NCBI RefSeq assembly: GCF_002019605.1
Contig: NZ_KV917368.1
Span: 4,757,070 to 4,821,069 of the forward strand
Length of the DNA stretch: 64,000 nt
Source of the DNA: Alkalihalobacterium alkalinitrilicum
GTDB taxonomy: Bacteria > Bacillota > Bacilli > Bacillales > Bacillaceae_F
Reading direction: 5' to 3'
How positions within the stretch are numbered: the stretch's first letter is position 1; the number at the start of each line of letters is the position of its first letter. The translations under genes and the position numbers were made by a program. Positions 1 to 9,564 of the stretch are shown piece by piece. Below the pieces are notes generated by a model that did not search any database, was not told the DNA's origin, and saw nothing but the letters and a program-made list of their open reading frames with translations.

Positions 1-2
1 CT

Positions 3-350
3 CGATACGTAATGGAAGACATGCGGTCTCTAACGCAAGAGCATTTCGTATGTCTTTATTTAAATACGAAAAATCACGTCCTTCATCGTGAAACGATTTT
101 TATCGGCAGCTTAAACGCTTCGATTGTTCATCCACGTGAGGTTTTCAAGGAAGCGTTGCGGCGCTCCGCAGCTTCATTCATTTGTCTGCATAATCATCCT
201 TCTGGAGACCCAACTCCGAGTAGGGAAGATATAGAAGTGACGAAACGGTTAACGGAATGCGGAAGAATTCTTGGAATTGAGCTGTTGGACCATGTCATCA
301 TTGGTGATCGAACGTATATCAGTTTAAAGGAGAAAGGATATTTGACATGA
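3..350 (+). CDS. radC: RadC-family JAB/JAMM-domain protein, C-terminal part
   Basis: The reading frame is open from the first bases, so the gene starts outside the window; about 115 C-terminal residues are present. The visible part is the JAB domain, with the metal-binding signature [18 protein letters not shown] (His-x-His ... Asp) and the family ending [14 protein letters not shown]. RadC proteins were once tied to DNA repair, but the biochemical role is unsettled. Its place just upstream of mreB matches the Bacillus order maf-radC-mreBCD. The call is secure; the N-terminal half cannot be judged. Confidence 0.9.
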   Translation, partial: RYVMEDMRSLTQEHFVCLYLNTKNHVLHRETIFIGSLNASIVHPREVFKEALRRSAASFICLHNHPSGDPTPSREDIEVTKRLTECGRILGIELLDHVIIGDRTYISLKEKGYLT

Positions 351-442
351 AATTTTAAGAAATCCACAACATCATAAGAAAAATAAACGTGTAAAATTAT
401 CGTATAGGTACTTTGAGACTATTCTTTTGCCTTGATATTCAG

Positions 443-453
443 TATAATATACT
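443..453 (+). promoter_or_regulatory. Candidate -10 region ahead of mreB
   Basis: TATAAT at 443-448 overlaps TATACT at 448-453 in an AT-rich stretch between radC and mreB. No good -35 hexamer sits at 16-18 bp; TTGCCT at 427-432 is 15 bp from TATACT. It is a plausible sigma-A promoter for mreBCD but is weakly supported. Confidence 0.35.
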
Positions 454-489
454 TTATGAGTTTTGGGTTTCATGAAGGGAGATACATAG

Positions 490-1530
490 ATGTTTGGTGG
501 CTTTTCAAAAGATTTAGGGATTGATTTAGGTACTGCCAATACTCTTGTATATGTGAAGGGTAAGGGCGTTATTGTTCGTGAACCATCAGTAGTTGCCTTG
601 CGAACAGATACAGGATCGATAGAAGCGGTCGGGAACGATGCAAAAAATATGATCGGACGTACTCCAGGGAATATCGTTGCCATTCGTCCAATGAAGGACG
701 GCGTTATTGCTGATTTCGACACAACTGCAACAATGTTAAAACATTTCATACGACAAGCGCTTCGACAACGTTCAATTTTCACAAGAAAACCGAATGTAAT
801 GGTTTGTGTGCCTTCTGGTATTACGGCTGTCGAAAAAAGAGCTGTCGAAGATGCGACAAAACAAGCAGGCGCTCGCGAAGCGTATACGATTGAAGAGCCT
901 TTTGCTGCAGCGATCGGTGCAGATTTACCTGTCTGGGAGCCAACGGGAAGTATGGTTGTCGATATCGGTGGCGGTACGACTGAAGTGGCGATCATTTCAC
1001 TAGGTGGGATCGTTACAAGTCAGTCGATCCGTGTCGCTGGGGATGAAATGGATGATTCCATTATTCAATACATTAAAAAGACATATAATTTGATGATCGG
1101 TGAACGCACAGCTGAGGCTCTTAAGTTAGAAATCGGTTCGGCAGGTTCTCCAGAAGGCGTTGAAGATATGGACATTCGTGGACGTGATCTTGTGACAGGT
1201 TTACCGAAGACGGTAACAGTCACTGGTGCAGAGATTTCTGATGCCTTAAAAGATACGGTTGATTCGATTGTCGATGCAGTGAAAAACACATTAGAAAAAT
1301 CACCACCTGAATTAGCAGCTGACATTATGGATCGAGGAATTGTGTTAACTGGTGGAGGCGCGTTGCTTCGTAATTTAGATCGTGTCCTTAGTGATGAAAC
1401 AAATATGCCAGTTATTGTTGCTGAAGATCCGCTCGATTGTGTGGCACTCGGTACGGGTCGTGCATTAGAAAATCTTCATTTATTCCGCTCGAGGGCAGGT
1501 ATCACAGTTCGTTCGGGTCGCAAATCGTAA
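490..1530 (+). CDS. mreB: Rod-shape-determining protein MreB
   Basis: A 346-residue actin-like ATPase that forms membrane-associated filaments and directs lateral cell-wall synthesis. The N-terminal phosphate-1 motif [18 protein letters not shown], the phosphate-2 motif [10 protein letters not shown] and the adenosine motif LTGGGALL are all present, and the length is typical for the family. ATG 490 follows a GGGAGA ribosome binding site. It is first in an mreB-mreC-mreD group, with mreC starting 19 bp after it. Nothing is unusual in the protein. Confidence 0.97.
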   Translation: MFGGFSKDLGIDLGTANTLVYVKGKGVIVREPSVVALRTDTGSIEAVGNDAKNMIGRTPGNIVAIRPMKDGVIADFDTTATMLKHFIRQALRQRSIFTRKPNVMVCVPSGITAVEKRAVEDATKQAGAREAYTIEEPFAAAIGADLPVWEPTGSMVVDIGGGTTEVAIISLGGIVTSQSIRVAGDEMDDSIIQYIKKTYNLMIGERTAEALKLEIGSAGSPEGVEDMDIRGRDLVTGLPKTVTVTGAEISDALKDTVDSIVDAVKNTLEKSPPELAADIMDRGIVLTGGGALLRNLDRVLSDETNMPVIVAEDPLDCVALGTGRALENLHLFRSRAGITVRSGRKS

Positions 1531-1549
1531 TTGTAAGTAGGTGTAGACA

Positions 1550-2419
1550 ATGACATTTTTTTCAAATAAACGGCTCATTGTCTTAATGGTGAGCATTATT
1601 ATACTTGTTGCGTTAATTGGATATTCCATGAGTGACCGTGACCGACTAACTTGGCCAGAGCAATTTATGAAGGACACTGTTGGATGGGTTCAAACCCTCG
1701 TTTCCAAACCCGCTCATTTTGCAGCGGGTTTCTTTGAGAATCTGAGTGAACTACAAGGAATCTATGCAGAAAATCAAGTATTAAAAGCAAGATTAGAAGA
1801 ATATGCTCAAGTTTCTGTTGAGCGAAATATGTTGAAAGTAGAAAATGATACGTTAAAAGCAACCCTTGAAATTGAAGAAACACTAAGTGATTACCAAATG
1901 CGTACAGCAACTGTCATTCATCGTAATCCTGATCGCTGGAGTGAGTATATTGGAATTAATCGTGGCTCAGAACACGGGATCGAGCGAAATATGGCAGTTA
2001 TTACATCTGGTGGTTTAATCGGTAAAGTCCATCAAGTCGGTCAATTTTCATCCAAAGTACAGCTCTTAACGGATAATGATCGAACAAATCGAGTATCTGC
2101 GATGGTACAAGCAGACGATCCTGTATATGGATTTATTGAAGGGTTCGATCAAGAGTCGGGATTACTTATGTTGAAGAAAATGGATATTGATGCGGATATT
2201 GAAGTGGAACAAACGGTAACGACATCAGGACTAGGTGGTGTATATCCGCGTGGCTTGATCATCGGTGAAATTGTGGAGATTGTACCTGATGAATACGGTT
2301 TGACAAAAAATGCTTACATTCAGCCTGCGGCTAATTTTTATGGATTGGATTATGTCCTTGTTATTGAACGTACGAGTACGAGCTTACAGCCAGAACTTAT
2401 GGAGGAGGACGGATCGTGA
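1550..2419 (+). CDS. mreC: Rod-shape-determining protein MreC
   Basis: A 289-residue bitopic membrane protein that links MreB to the extracellular wall-synthesis machinery. A membrane segment lies at about residues 8-26 (LIVLMVSIIILVALIGY), followed by a coiled coil at about 65-110 and then the beta-rich MreC domain with the conserved stretch ITSGGLIGKVHQVG. The 3' end overlaps mreD by 4 bp, indicating translational coupling. Length and order are standard for Bacillaceae. Confidence 0.95.
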   Translation: MTFFSNKRLIVLMVSIIILVALIGYSMSDRDRLTWPEQFMKDTVGWVQTLVSKPAHFAAGFFENLSELQGIYAENQVLKARLEEYAQVSVERNMLKVENDTLKATLEIEETLSDYQMRTATVIHRNPDRWSEYIGINRGSEHGIERNMAVITSGGLIGKVHQVGQFSSKVQLLTDNDRTNRVSAMVQADDPVYGFIEGFDQESGLLMLKKMDIDADIEVEQTVTTSGLGGVYPRGLIIGEIVEIVPDEYGLTKNAYIQPAANFYGLDYVLVIERTSTSLQPELMEEDGS

Positions 2420-2940
2420 ATCGTATTCTTCTTCCTTTAATCATGCTGTTCTTTTTTGTCGTCGAAGGGTCTCTATTTCAAGTATTTGCCCCAGAGCAAT
2501 ATGGCAGTGGTATACTGTATATTCCTAGGTTTGTCGTCGTTGCAATTGTGATTATCGGTATTTTCTTAGGTCGGACTCATGCAATTATTTACGGATTAAT
2601 TTTTGGAATTCTGTATGATGTTGTTTATACAGAATTGTTAGGTGTCTATATGTTTTGTCTTGGGTTGATTGGCTATTTGTTGTCGTTATCACACCCTTAT
2701 GTTAGAAGAAGCTATTCTCTTGTCGTCATTCTCACCTTAGCGGCCGTGCTAATCGTTGAGTATTTCACTTATGGGATTAATTGGATGTTGAATATAACTG
2801 GAATGATGCATGATGAATTTTTACGACAACGTTTATTATCAACTTTAGGTATGAACTTTCTTTTTTCACTGATCTTATTGTATCCTTTACGAAAGTATCT
2901 TCTTTATTTAAAACGAATGGAAGAAATTCAAAAGCACTAG
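2416..2940 (+). CDS. mreD: Rod-shape-determining protein MreD
   Basis: A 174-residue polytopic membrane protein with about five hydrophobic helices and an Arg/Lys-rich end. It starts with GTG 2416 inside the last codons of mreC (GTGA overlap), preceded by GGAGGA. The position after mreC and the MreD-like core GRTHAIIYGLIFGILYDVVY support the name. It is thought to anchor the elongasome together with MreC and RodA. Confidence 0.93.
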   Translation: MNRILLPLIMLFFFVVEGSLFQVFAPEQYGSGILYIPRFVVVAIVIIGIFLGRTHAIIYGLIFGILYDVVYTELLGVYMFCLGLIGYLLSLSHPYVRRSYSLVVILTLAAVLIVEYFTYGINWMLNITGMMHDEFLRQRLLSTLGMNFLFSLILLYPLRKYLLYLKRMEEIQKH

Positions 2941-3042
2941 TCATTGCAATTTTCTCTATAGAAAAAGAGGAGATTTTAGTCTTTTTGTAGAATTAACAGT
3001 AATGGTGTAAATGGATTTAACCTATTTTGAGGTGAAATATAA

Positions 3043-3732
3043 ATGGTACAAAAGAAACACCACGTTACAATAAAAGGAACGAAAGACGGATTAACATTTT
3101 TATTGGATGATAATTGTTGTTTTGAAAATGTGATGGAAGAACTAAAAGAAAAATTATCATCGAAGCATTATGAAAAATCAGATGGTCCAGCAGTCAAAGT
3201 TCATGTAGTTACTGGAAATCGTTATTTAACAGAAGACCAAGAAAACACACTTCGTCAACTTGTTTGTCATGAAAAAAATTTAGTTATTGATAAACTTGAA
3301 ACCAATGTCATTACCAAAGAAGAAGCTGAAAGAATTGCAGAAGAAAAGCAAATGGTCATGGTTTCAAAAATTGTACGTTCAGGACAAGTCTTTAAAGTCA
3401 ATGGCGATTTATTACTGATTGGCGACGTAAATCCAGGTGGAACGGTCATTGCGACAGGTAATATTTTTGTCATGGGAGCTTTGCGTGGAATGGCGCAAGC
3501 TGGGAGCGAAGGAGATGAAACGGCGGTGATCGCAGCCGCAGTTATGGCACCTTCTCAGTTGAAAATTAATGAGCACTTACGTCAAGAGCCAAATCGAAAT
3601 GAACAAGTGGACCGACAAATGGAATGTGCCTACATAAATACGAAAGACGGTGCGATTGTCTTAGAACGTATTCAACAATTGCCTTGGCTACGTCCAAGCT
3701 TAAATCGATCACCAGAAAAAGTGTTTTCGTAA
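3043..3732 (+). CDS. minC: Septum site-determining protein MinC
   Basis: A 229-residue inhibitor of FtsZ assembly that works with MinD to block division away from midcell. The N-terminal half is divergent, as usual. The C-terminal beta-helix domain is clear, with GDVNPGGTVIATGNIFVMG followed by the ALRGMAQAG turn. It begins at ATG 3043 after a weak GAGGTGAAA site and lies 51 bp upstream of minD. The 100 bp between mreD and minC show no clear terminator, so readthrough from mreBCD is likely. Confidence 0.95.
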   Translation: MVQKKHHVTIKGTKDGLTFLLDDNCCFENVMEELKEKLSSKHYEKSDGPAVKVHVVTGNRYLTEDQENTLRQLVCHEKNLVIDKLETNVITKEEAERIAEEKQMVMVSKIVRSGQVFKVNGDLLLIGDVNPGGTVIATGNIFVMGALRGMAQAGSEGDETAVIAAAVMAPSQLKINEHLRQEPNRNEQVDRQMECAYINTKDGAIVLERIQQLPWLRPSLNRSPEKVFS

Positions 3733-3783
3733 ACGGATAAACCGTATTGGAATTTGACATAGAGGAAGAAAGGGGAAATATGT

Positions 3784-4578
3784 GTGGGAGAGGCTATCGT
3801 AATTACTTCTGGAAAAGGGGGCGTCGGGAAAACGACAACTTCCGCTAACATCGGAACAGCCCTAGCCCTTTCAGGTAAAAGAGTGTGCTTAATCGATACA
3901 GATATCGGCCTTCGTAACCTTGATGTTGTTATGGGGCTTGAAAACCGAATCATTTATGATCTTGTCGATGTTGCAGAAGAGCGTTGTCGCTTACAGCAAG
4001 CCCTGATTAAAGACAAGCGCTTTGAATGTTTATATTTATTGCCAGCTGCACAAACAAAGGATAAATCGTCAATTAATCCAGATCAAATGAAAATAATCGT
4101 TGAAGAGTTAAAACGAGATTATGATTACGTTTTAATCGATTGCCCTGCAGGTATCGAACAAGGATTTAAGAATGCCGTTGCTGGAGCAGATAAAGCGATT
4201 GTCGTGACAACTCCTGAGTTGTCAGCCGTTCGTGATGCAGACCGAATTATTGGTCTACTAGAAAAAGAGAATGTGGAACCACCATTGCTCATCGTGAATC
4301 GTATTCGAAATCATATGATGAAAAGTGGAGAAATGCTAGATGTTGACGAGATTGTTAGTATTTTAGCTATTGAATTACTAGGAATTGTCGTTGATGATGA
4401 AAATGTTATTAAACATTCTAATAAGGGAGAGCCTGTCGCTCTTCATCCTGGAAGCAAAGCATCGATTGCTTACCGGAATATCGCAAGACGTATTTTAGGT
4501 GAAACAGTCCCTCTAATGGCATTAGGAGAGGAAAAAGGTGTATTTAACAAAATGAAAAAATTCTTTGGAATTCGGTAA
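3784..4578 (+). CDS. minD: Septum site-determining ATPase MinD
   Basis: A 264-residue ParA/MinD-family ATPase. The deviant Walker A motif GKGGVGKTT carries the signature Lys11 and Lys16. The C-terminus KMKKFFGIR is an amphipathic membrane-targeting helix. The start codon is GTG 3784, after AAAGGGG about 9 bp upstream. Together with MinC it limits division to midcell; in Bacillus DivIVA provides the polar cue. No MinE gene is present, consistent with a Gram-positive Min system. Confidence 0.96.
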   Translation: MGEAIVITSGKGGVGKTTTSANIGTALALSGKRVCLIDTDIGLRNLDVVMGLENRIIYDLVDVAEERCRLQQALIKDKRFECLYLLPAAQTKDKSSINPDQMKIIVEELKRDYDYVLIDCPAGIEQGFKNAVAGADKAIVVTTPELSAVRDADRIIGLLEKENVEPPLLIVNRIRNHMMKSGEMLDVDEIVSILAIELLGIVVDDENVIKHSNKGEPVALHPGSKASIAYRNIARRILGETVPLMALGEEKGVFNKMKKFFGIR

Positions 4579-4639
4579 AAACTAGCGAATATAATAACTC
4601 GTTTGTAGACCAATTTTAGGGTGATATAAAAGTGATTAA

Positions 4640-4677
4640 GAAGTGTAGTGGACTTTTCCATTACGCTTCTTTTTTTA
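4640..4677 (+). terminator. Rho-independent terminator after minD
   Basis: An 11-bp stem (4641-4651 with 4658-4668, G-U pairs included) and a short loop, followed by a run of T from 4670. It closes the mre-min transcription unit. Confidence 0.8.
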
Positions 4678-5174
4678 TCCGTTTTACTGGCGCTAAGACT
4701 CCGCCACTCAAGGCAAGTAGGAGAATAAGGATAGTAAAGGTAAATGATAAATAACAACTGATGGTAGTTATTATCATGTTATTTGTAAACTTTTAACAAA
4801 ATAATCAATGAAGACTCATTTTATGAGTAAAAAACTAACAACCTTCGAAAAAGGCTAAGTTCCTTATTTTATAGCTATTTTGCTAAGTAATTTCACTTAC
4901 AAAATACTGTTTTCATTGTATGGATAGGGTAAAACCTTGTCAGATCTTCTTTCAATTGAGAACACAGTCGTCATCTTTTATGGCAAAATGACAGTAATTC
5001 AAATAGTCAGAAACTTCTTACGGATGTTCACCCAGTATTAGTCAAACAAGAAAAGGACCAAGTGGTCGTCTTACTGTTACTATAATTCCTTGTATCCATA
5101 TTTGAATAAGGGGAATTAGGTAACCTTACAACCATTCGTAAGAGTAAAAAAAGAATGTTTAGGGGGAATACGAG
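4678..5174 (+). promoter_or_regulatory. Regulatory gap upstream of the nitrate cluster
   Basis: About 500 bp without a recognisable gene. TATAAT at 5081-5086 is the best -10 but has no good -35, which suggests an activated promoter. Inverted repeats stand out: ACTCATTTTATGAGT at 4814-4828, GACCAAGTGGTC at 5056-5067 in the expected -35 position, AGGTAACCT at 5118-5126, and CTTAC/GTAAG arms at 5125-5142 in the likely 5' UTR. I cannot name the binding proteins. A TGT-N9-ACA motif near 4786 is 2 bp too short for the TnrA consensus. Confidence 0.45.
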
Positions 5175-6677
5175 TTGAAAGTTTCTGATCTTTTTACCTT
5201 TAAGGACGAGAGGACGAAAATTTTACACTTTACCTGGTTTGCCTTTTTTGTATCTTTTTTCACCTGGTTCAATATGGCACCACTAGCGACGACGATGCTT
5301 GAGAGCTCAGACTGGTTGACGAGTGAACATATTGCAGCATTAGCCATTATCAATGTTGCCTTAACGATCCCAGCTCGAATTGTTATCGGGATGTTGTTAG
5401 ACCGATTTGGTCCGAGACTTGTCTATTCAAGTTTATTAATTCTAATGTCAATACCAACGTTTGTGTTTGCTTTCGGAGATAGCTGGTCACAAATGATGAT
5501 TTCGAGGTTATTACTAAGTAGTATTGGTGCAAGCTTTGTTATTGGTATTCGAATGGTAGCAGAGTGGTATCCGCCAAAAGATGTCGGCTTTGCTGAAGGG
5601 GTCTACGGTGGTTGGGGGAATTTTGGTTCTGCTGCTGGTGCAATGTTACTTCCTTGGGTTGCCTTAACGATGTTCGGTGGCGATAATGGGTGGCGTTATG
5701 CTGTAGCGTTAACAGGAGTCTTTTGTCTCGTGTATGGTGTCATTTACTACTTGAATGTCCGTGATACACCAGAAGGAAAAGAATACGTTAAACCGAAACG
5801 AACTGGAGCAATGGAAGTAAGTAGTTGGGGCGATCTAGTCCAACTCATTATTTGGACAGTCCCACTTGGTGGAGCTCTAGCCGTCCTTTCTTGGAGATTG
5901 GAAGGGATGGGCTTTATCTCAACGAATGTGCTGTATGCACTATATACGGCAATCGTACTTACTTTTGTTTATCAAGTTTATAAGATATTGAAAGTGAATG
6001 TTCCTATCTTAAAAAAAGGTGTGCCAAAAGATGATCAATATAAATTTAAAAATGTAGCTGCATTAAACAGTACCTATTTTGCAAACTTTGGTGCAGAATT
6101 AGCGATTGTTTCAATGCTCCCAATGTTTTTTCAACTGACGTTTTCACTAAGTGCAACATCAGCAGGTTTAATTGCGGCATCGTTCGCTTTTATTAACTTA
6201 GTCGCACGACCACTTGGTGGTATGCTTTCAGACCGCATGGGCAGCCGAAGGAAAGTGATGCTTGTCTATATGATTGGAATCACTATAGGCCTAGTAGCAA
6301 TGGGCTTTATAGACTCATCTTGGCCACTTATTGCTGCTGTTGCAGTTATAATATTAACGTCCATATTCATACAGGGTGCTGAAGGCGCAACATTTGCAGT
6401 TATTCCGATGATAAAAAAACGGATCACAGGGCAAGTCGCTGGGATGACAGGTGCTTACGGTAGTGTAGGATCAACGATTTATTTAACTTTATATACACTC
6501 GTCACACCACAACAATTCTTTTTCATTTTGGCAATAGGTGCATTTCTTAGCTTTTTAGCTTGCTTCTTTCTATTAGAAGAGCCTGAAAATTCGTTTGGTG
6601 AGGAATATCATCTCTCATCAGTCGATATGGAAGAGGATGAAGTGGAAGAACAGGTATTAACGAAGAAAGCTCAATAA
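5175..6677 (+). CDS. NarK/NasA-type nitrate/nitrite transporter
   Basis: A 500-residue major facilitator protein with about 12 hydrophobic helices. Family signatures include WYPPKDVGFAEGVYGGWGNFG, close to the nitrate-porter signature of NarK proteins, and RPLGGMLSDRMGSRRK. The start is TTG 5175, 8 bp after AGGGGG. It is first in a co-directional set with nitrite and nitrate reductases, so uptake of nitrate for assimilation is likely. Direction (nitrate uptake versus nitrite exchange) cannot be read from sequence. The acidic tail after residue 480 is unremarkable. Confidence 0.9.
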   Translation: MKVSDLFTFKDERTKILHFTWFAFFVSFFTWFNMAPLATTMLESSDWLTSEHIAALAIINVALTIPARIVIGMLLDRFGPRLVYSSLLILMSIPTFVFAFGDSWSQMMISRLLLSSIGASFVIGIRMVAEWYPPKDVGFAEGVYGGWGNFGSAAGAMLLPWVALTMFGGDNGWRYAVALTGVFCLVYGVIYYLNVRDTPEGKEYVKPKRTGAMEVSSWGDLVQLIIWTVPLGGALAVLSWRLEGMGFISTNVLYALYTAIVLTFVYQVYKILKVNVPILKKGVPKDDQYKFKNVAALNSTYFANFGAELAIVSMLPMFFQLTFSLSATSAGLIAASFAFINLVARPLGGMLSDRMGSRRKVMLVYMIGITIGLVAMGFIDSSWPLIAAVAVIILTSIFIQGAEGATFAVIPMIKKRITGQVAGMTGAYGSVGSTIYLTLYTLVTPQQFFFILAIGAFLSFLACFFLLEEPENSFGEEYHLSSVDMEEDEVEEQVLTKKAQ

Positions 6678-6725
6678 AAATAGTTTCTTAGAAAATAAAT
6701 CAAATGGATTTCAGGAGGGGTTACG

Positions 6726-9158
6726 TTGGAGAAGAAAAAACTTGTACTAATTGGAAATGGTATGGCAGGTGTTCGTAGTATTGAGGAAATTTTAAAGTTG
6801 AATGGTCAAGAGGCATTTGATATTAAGATCTTTGGTAGTGAGCCACATGTTAACTATAACCGCATTATGCTTTCCGCTGTATTAGCTGGAGATACAACGA
6901 TAAAAGATATCGAAATCAACAGTTTAGAATGGTATGAAGAGAATAATATCGAGCTTTTTACGAACGAAACTGTGACAAAGCTAGATACAGAGCGAAAAAT
7001 TCTTTATACCGATAATGGAAGAGAAATGAGCTATGATCACGTTATTATGGCGACGGGATCGAACCCGTTTATTCTCCCTATACCAGGTGCTGAGTTAGAG
7101 GGTGTTATCGCGTTTCGAGATATTAAGGATTGTGAGACGATGATCGATGCATCGAAAAACTATAAAAAAGCTGTTGTTATTGGTGGGGGATTGCTTGGTC
7201 TAGAAGCGGCACGTGGTCTATTAAATTTAGGAATGGAAGTAGATGTTGTTCATTTACAAGACTATTTAATGGAAAGACAACTTGACCAAGATGCTGCCAA
7301 GTTACTTCGTATTGAACTAGAAAAGCAAGGCATGAACTTCCTTATGCCACAGTTGACAGATAAGATTGTTGGAACAGACCGTGTAGAAAAAGTGGTTTTT
7401 AAAGATGGGAGCGAAACAAAGGCAGACCTCGTCGTCATGGCTGTAGGTATCCGTCCTAATACGACATTGGCGAATGAAAGTGGAATTGAAGTGAATCGAG
7501 GTGTCGTTGTTAACAACTATATGCAGACAAATGTGTCAAATGTGTATGCGGTTGGAGAATGTGCTGAGCATCGGGAAGTCGTTTACGGACTCGTTGCCCC
7601 GCTGTATGAGCAAGGCAAAGTGTTGGCAAAACATATTGTCGGTCAGGATGCTGGCGAAGGATATCAAGGTTCGGTCCTTTCAACGAAATTAAAGGTGTCT
7701 GGAGTTAACGTATTTTCAGCTGGCGAATTCATGGACGATGGCTCAACAAGGAGTGTTCGAGTTTATGATGAGTTTGAAGGTATTTATAAAAAAGTAATGA
7801 TCCGTAATGAGAAAGTGGTCGGCGCTGTGTTATTCGGTGATACGAAGGAAGGTACGAAGCTACTCAGTATGATTAATGAGGGCGCTGACGTTTCAGGTAT
7901 GGCTCCGATTAATATATTGCAAAGTAGTAGTGGTGGGGAGTCTGAGAGTTTAACAGCAGCACTAGCCGATGGTGATCATGTATGTGGATGTAATGGTGTA
8001 TCCAAAGGGGCGATCGTTTCAGCGATACGTGAGCAAAGTCTTTGTTCAGTTGAAGAAGTTAGTGGCTGTACAAGTGCAGGACGTTCGTGTGGAACGTGTA
8101 AGCCAATGATTTCTGAGCTACTGGCGGATACGCTAGGCGATGAATTTGACGCCGCAGCAAAATCAGAAGCGGTTTGCGGATGTACTGATTTAAGTCATGA
8201 ACAAGTTGTAGCTGAAATACGTGAAAAAGGTTTAACACATACAAAAGAAGTCATGAATGTCCTCGGATGGAAAAATGAAGGCGGTTGTTCTAAGTGTCGC
8301 CCAGCGATTAACTACTATTTAGGAATGGTTCATCCGAAAAACTATGAAGATGAAAAAGAATCTCGATTTGTAAATGAAAGAATGCATGCCAATATTCAAA
8401 AAGACGGGACATACTCCGTTGTTCCAAGAATGTACGGTGGCGTAACAAATCCTAAGGAATTAAAGCGAATTGCGGAAGTCGCTGAAAAATATAATGTTCC
8501 TCTCGTTAAATTAACAGGAGGTCAACGGATTGACTTGCTCGGAATTAAAAAAGAAGATTTACCGAATGTGTGGAAAGAAATAGGAATGCCATCAGGGCAT
8601 GCATATGGTAAAACGCTAAGAACGGTGAAAACATGTGTCGGTGAAAGTTTCTGTCGCTTTGGTACCCAAGATTCGATTGGGATGGGGATTGCACTAGAGA
8701 AAAAATTCGAAGGGTTGAATACACCACATAAAGTTAAGATGGCTGTGTCCGCTTGTCCAAGAAACTGTGCGGAATCTGGAATCAAAGACGTTGGTATAGT
8801 CGGTGTCGAAGGCGCATGGGAAATTTACGTCGGAGGAAATGGCGGCACCGAACTGCGAAAAGGCGATCTTCTATGTAAAGTAAAAACAAGTGAGGAAGTG
8901 CTTGTAATAACAGCGGCTTATTTACAACTTTACAGAGAAACGGCTCGTTACTTAGAGAGAACATCTCACTGGATTGAAAGAGTTGGCCTAGATTATGTTA
9001 TAGACCATATTATTTCCAATGAACAAAACCGTAAAGAACTAAGCGCTAGAATGGATGTTGTTTTATCTACAGTGAAGGATCCTTGGAGTGAAATTTATGA
9101 AAGTGATGAACTTCAAAATGAGTTATTTAAAAATAAACACGTTGAAATCATTCAATAA
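6726..9158 (+). CDS. nasD: Assimilatory nitrite reductase [NAD(P)H], large subunit (NasD/NirB type)
   Basis: An 810-residue cytoplasmic flavoenzyme that reduces nitrite to ammonium. Order of domains: FAD/NAD(P)-binding disulfide-reductase fold with GNGMAGVRS and a second GGGLLGLEAARG motif; two BFD-like cysteine regions at about 418-470 (CGCNGVSKG ... SCGTCKP) and about 482-540 (CGCTDLS ... CSKCRP); then the sirohaem/4Fe-4S module with Cys637-x5-Cys643 and Cys677-x3-Cys681. The start is TTG 6726, after AGGAGGGG. It sits 48 bp after the transporter and just before the Rieske subunit, which supports the assimilatory role. Confidence 0.95.
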   Translation: MEKKKLVLIGNGMAGVRSIEEILKLNGQEAFDIKIFGSEPHVNYNRIMLSAVLAGDTTIKDIEINSLEWYEENNIELFTNETVTKLDTERKILYTDNGREMSYDHVIMATGSNPFILPIPGAELEGVIAFRDIKDCETMIDASKNYKKAVVIGGGLLGLEAARGLLNLGMEVDVVHLQDYLMERQLDQDAAKLLRIELEKQGMNFLMPQLTDKIVGTDRVEKVVFKDGSETKADLVVMAVGIRPNTTLANESGIEVNRGVVVNNYMQTNVSNVYAVGECAEHREVVYGLVAPLYEQGKVLAKHIVGQDAGEGYQGSVLSTKLKVSGVNVFSAGEFMDDGSTRSVRVYDEFEGIYKKVMIRNEKVVGAVLFGDTKEGTKLLSMINEGADVSGMAPINILQSSSGGESESLTAALADGDHVCGCNGVSKGAIVSAIREQSLCSVEEVSGCTSAGRSCGTCKPMISELLADTLGDEFDAAAKSEAVCGCTDLSHEQVVAEIREKGLTHTKEVMNVLGWKNEGGCSKCRPAINYYLGMVHPKNYEDEKESRFVNERMHANIQKDGTYSVVPRMYGGVTNPKELKRIAEVAEKYNVPLVKLTGGQRIDLLGIKKEDLPNVWKEIGMPSGHAYGKTLRTVKTCVGESFCRFGTQDSIGMGIALEKKFEGLNTPHKVKMAVSACPRNCAESGIKDVGIVGVEGAWEIYVGGNGGTELRKGDLLCKVKTSEEVLVITAAYLQLYRETARYLERTSHWIERVGLDYVIDHIISNEQNRKELSARMDVVLSTVKDPWSEIYESDELQNELFKNKHVEIIQ

Positions 9159-9173
9159 AAGGGGGAACTGTTG

Positions 9174-9500
9174 ATGAGTAAGATAGAAGCAGGGAATAAA
9201 GTGATGATTGGAAAATTAACTGATCTTCCAGATAAAGTAGGTAAAGAAGTGATCGTTGGAGACCAGAGTATTGCTGTTTTTCGCTTAGCTAGTGGAAAAG
9301 TACGTGCTGTTGAAAATAAGTGCCCGCATAAAAACGGGCCTCTCTCTCAAGGGATTGTAGCGGGTGAACATGTTTTCTGTCCGTTGCATGATTGGAAAGT
9401 TTGTTTAGATGATGGGTTAGTTCAAAAACCAGATATTGGTTGTGTGAAGACGTTTGAAACGGTAATTGATGGAGACGCAGTGTTTCTACTAGTTGACTAG
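9174..9500 (+). CDS. nasE: Nitrite reductase small subunit (NasE/NirD, Rieske type)
   Basis: About 108 residues with a Rieske-type fold. The cluster ligands are visible as Cys50-Pro-His52 and Cys69-Pro-Leu-His72. It partners the NasD-type large subunit encoded 15 bp upstream. I start it at ATG 9174, 8 bp after GGGGG, rather than at the TTG three bases earlier. NirD proteins in other bacteria may lack the cluster; this one retains all four ligands. Confidence 0.93.
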   Translation: MSKIEAGNKVMIGKLTDLPDKVGKEVIVGDQSIAVFRLASGKVRAVENKCPHKNGPLSQGIVAGEHVFCPLHDWKVCLDDGLVQKPDIGCVKTFETVIDGDAVFLLVD

Positions 9501-9564
9501 AAAATTTACCGATTAGTAGTAGTTTGAACAACCCTTATAAGGGGACCAAGAGGGTGTAAAGTGA

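Noticed and set aside
372-995. Long minus-strand open frame overlapping mreB
   Set aside because: It lies antisense to a strongly conserved gene, has no ribosome binding site and encodes low-complexity sequence.
4780-4800. TnrA-like TGT-N9-ACA site upstream of the nitrate cluster
   Set aside because: The spacing between half-sites is 2 bp short of the 17-bp TnrA consensus, so I do not call it.
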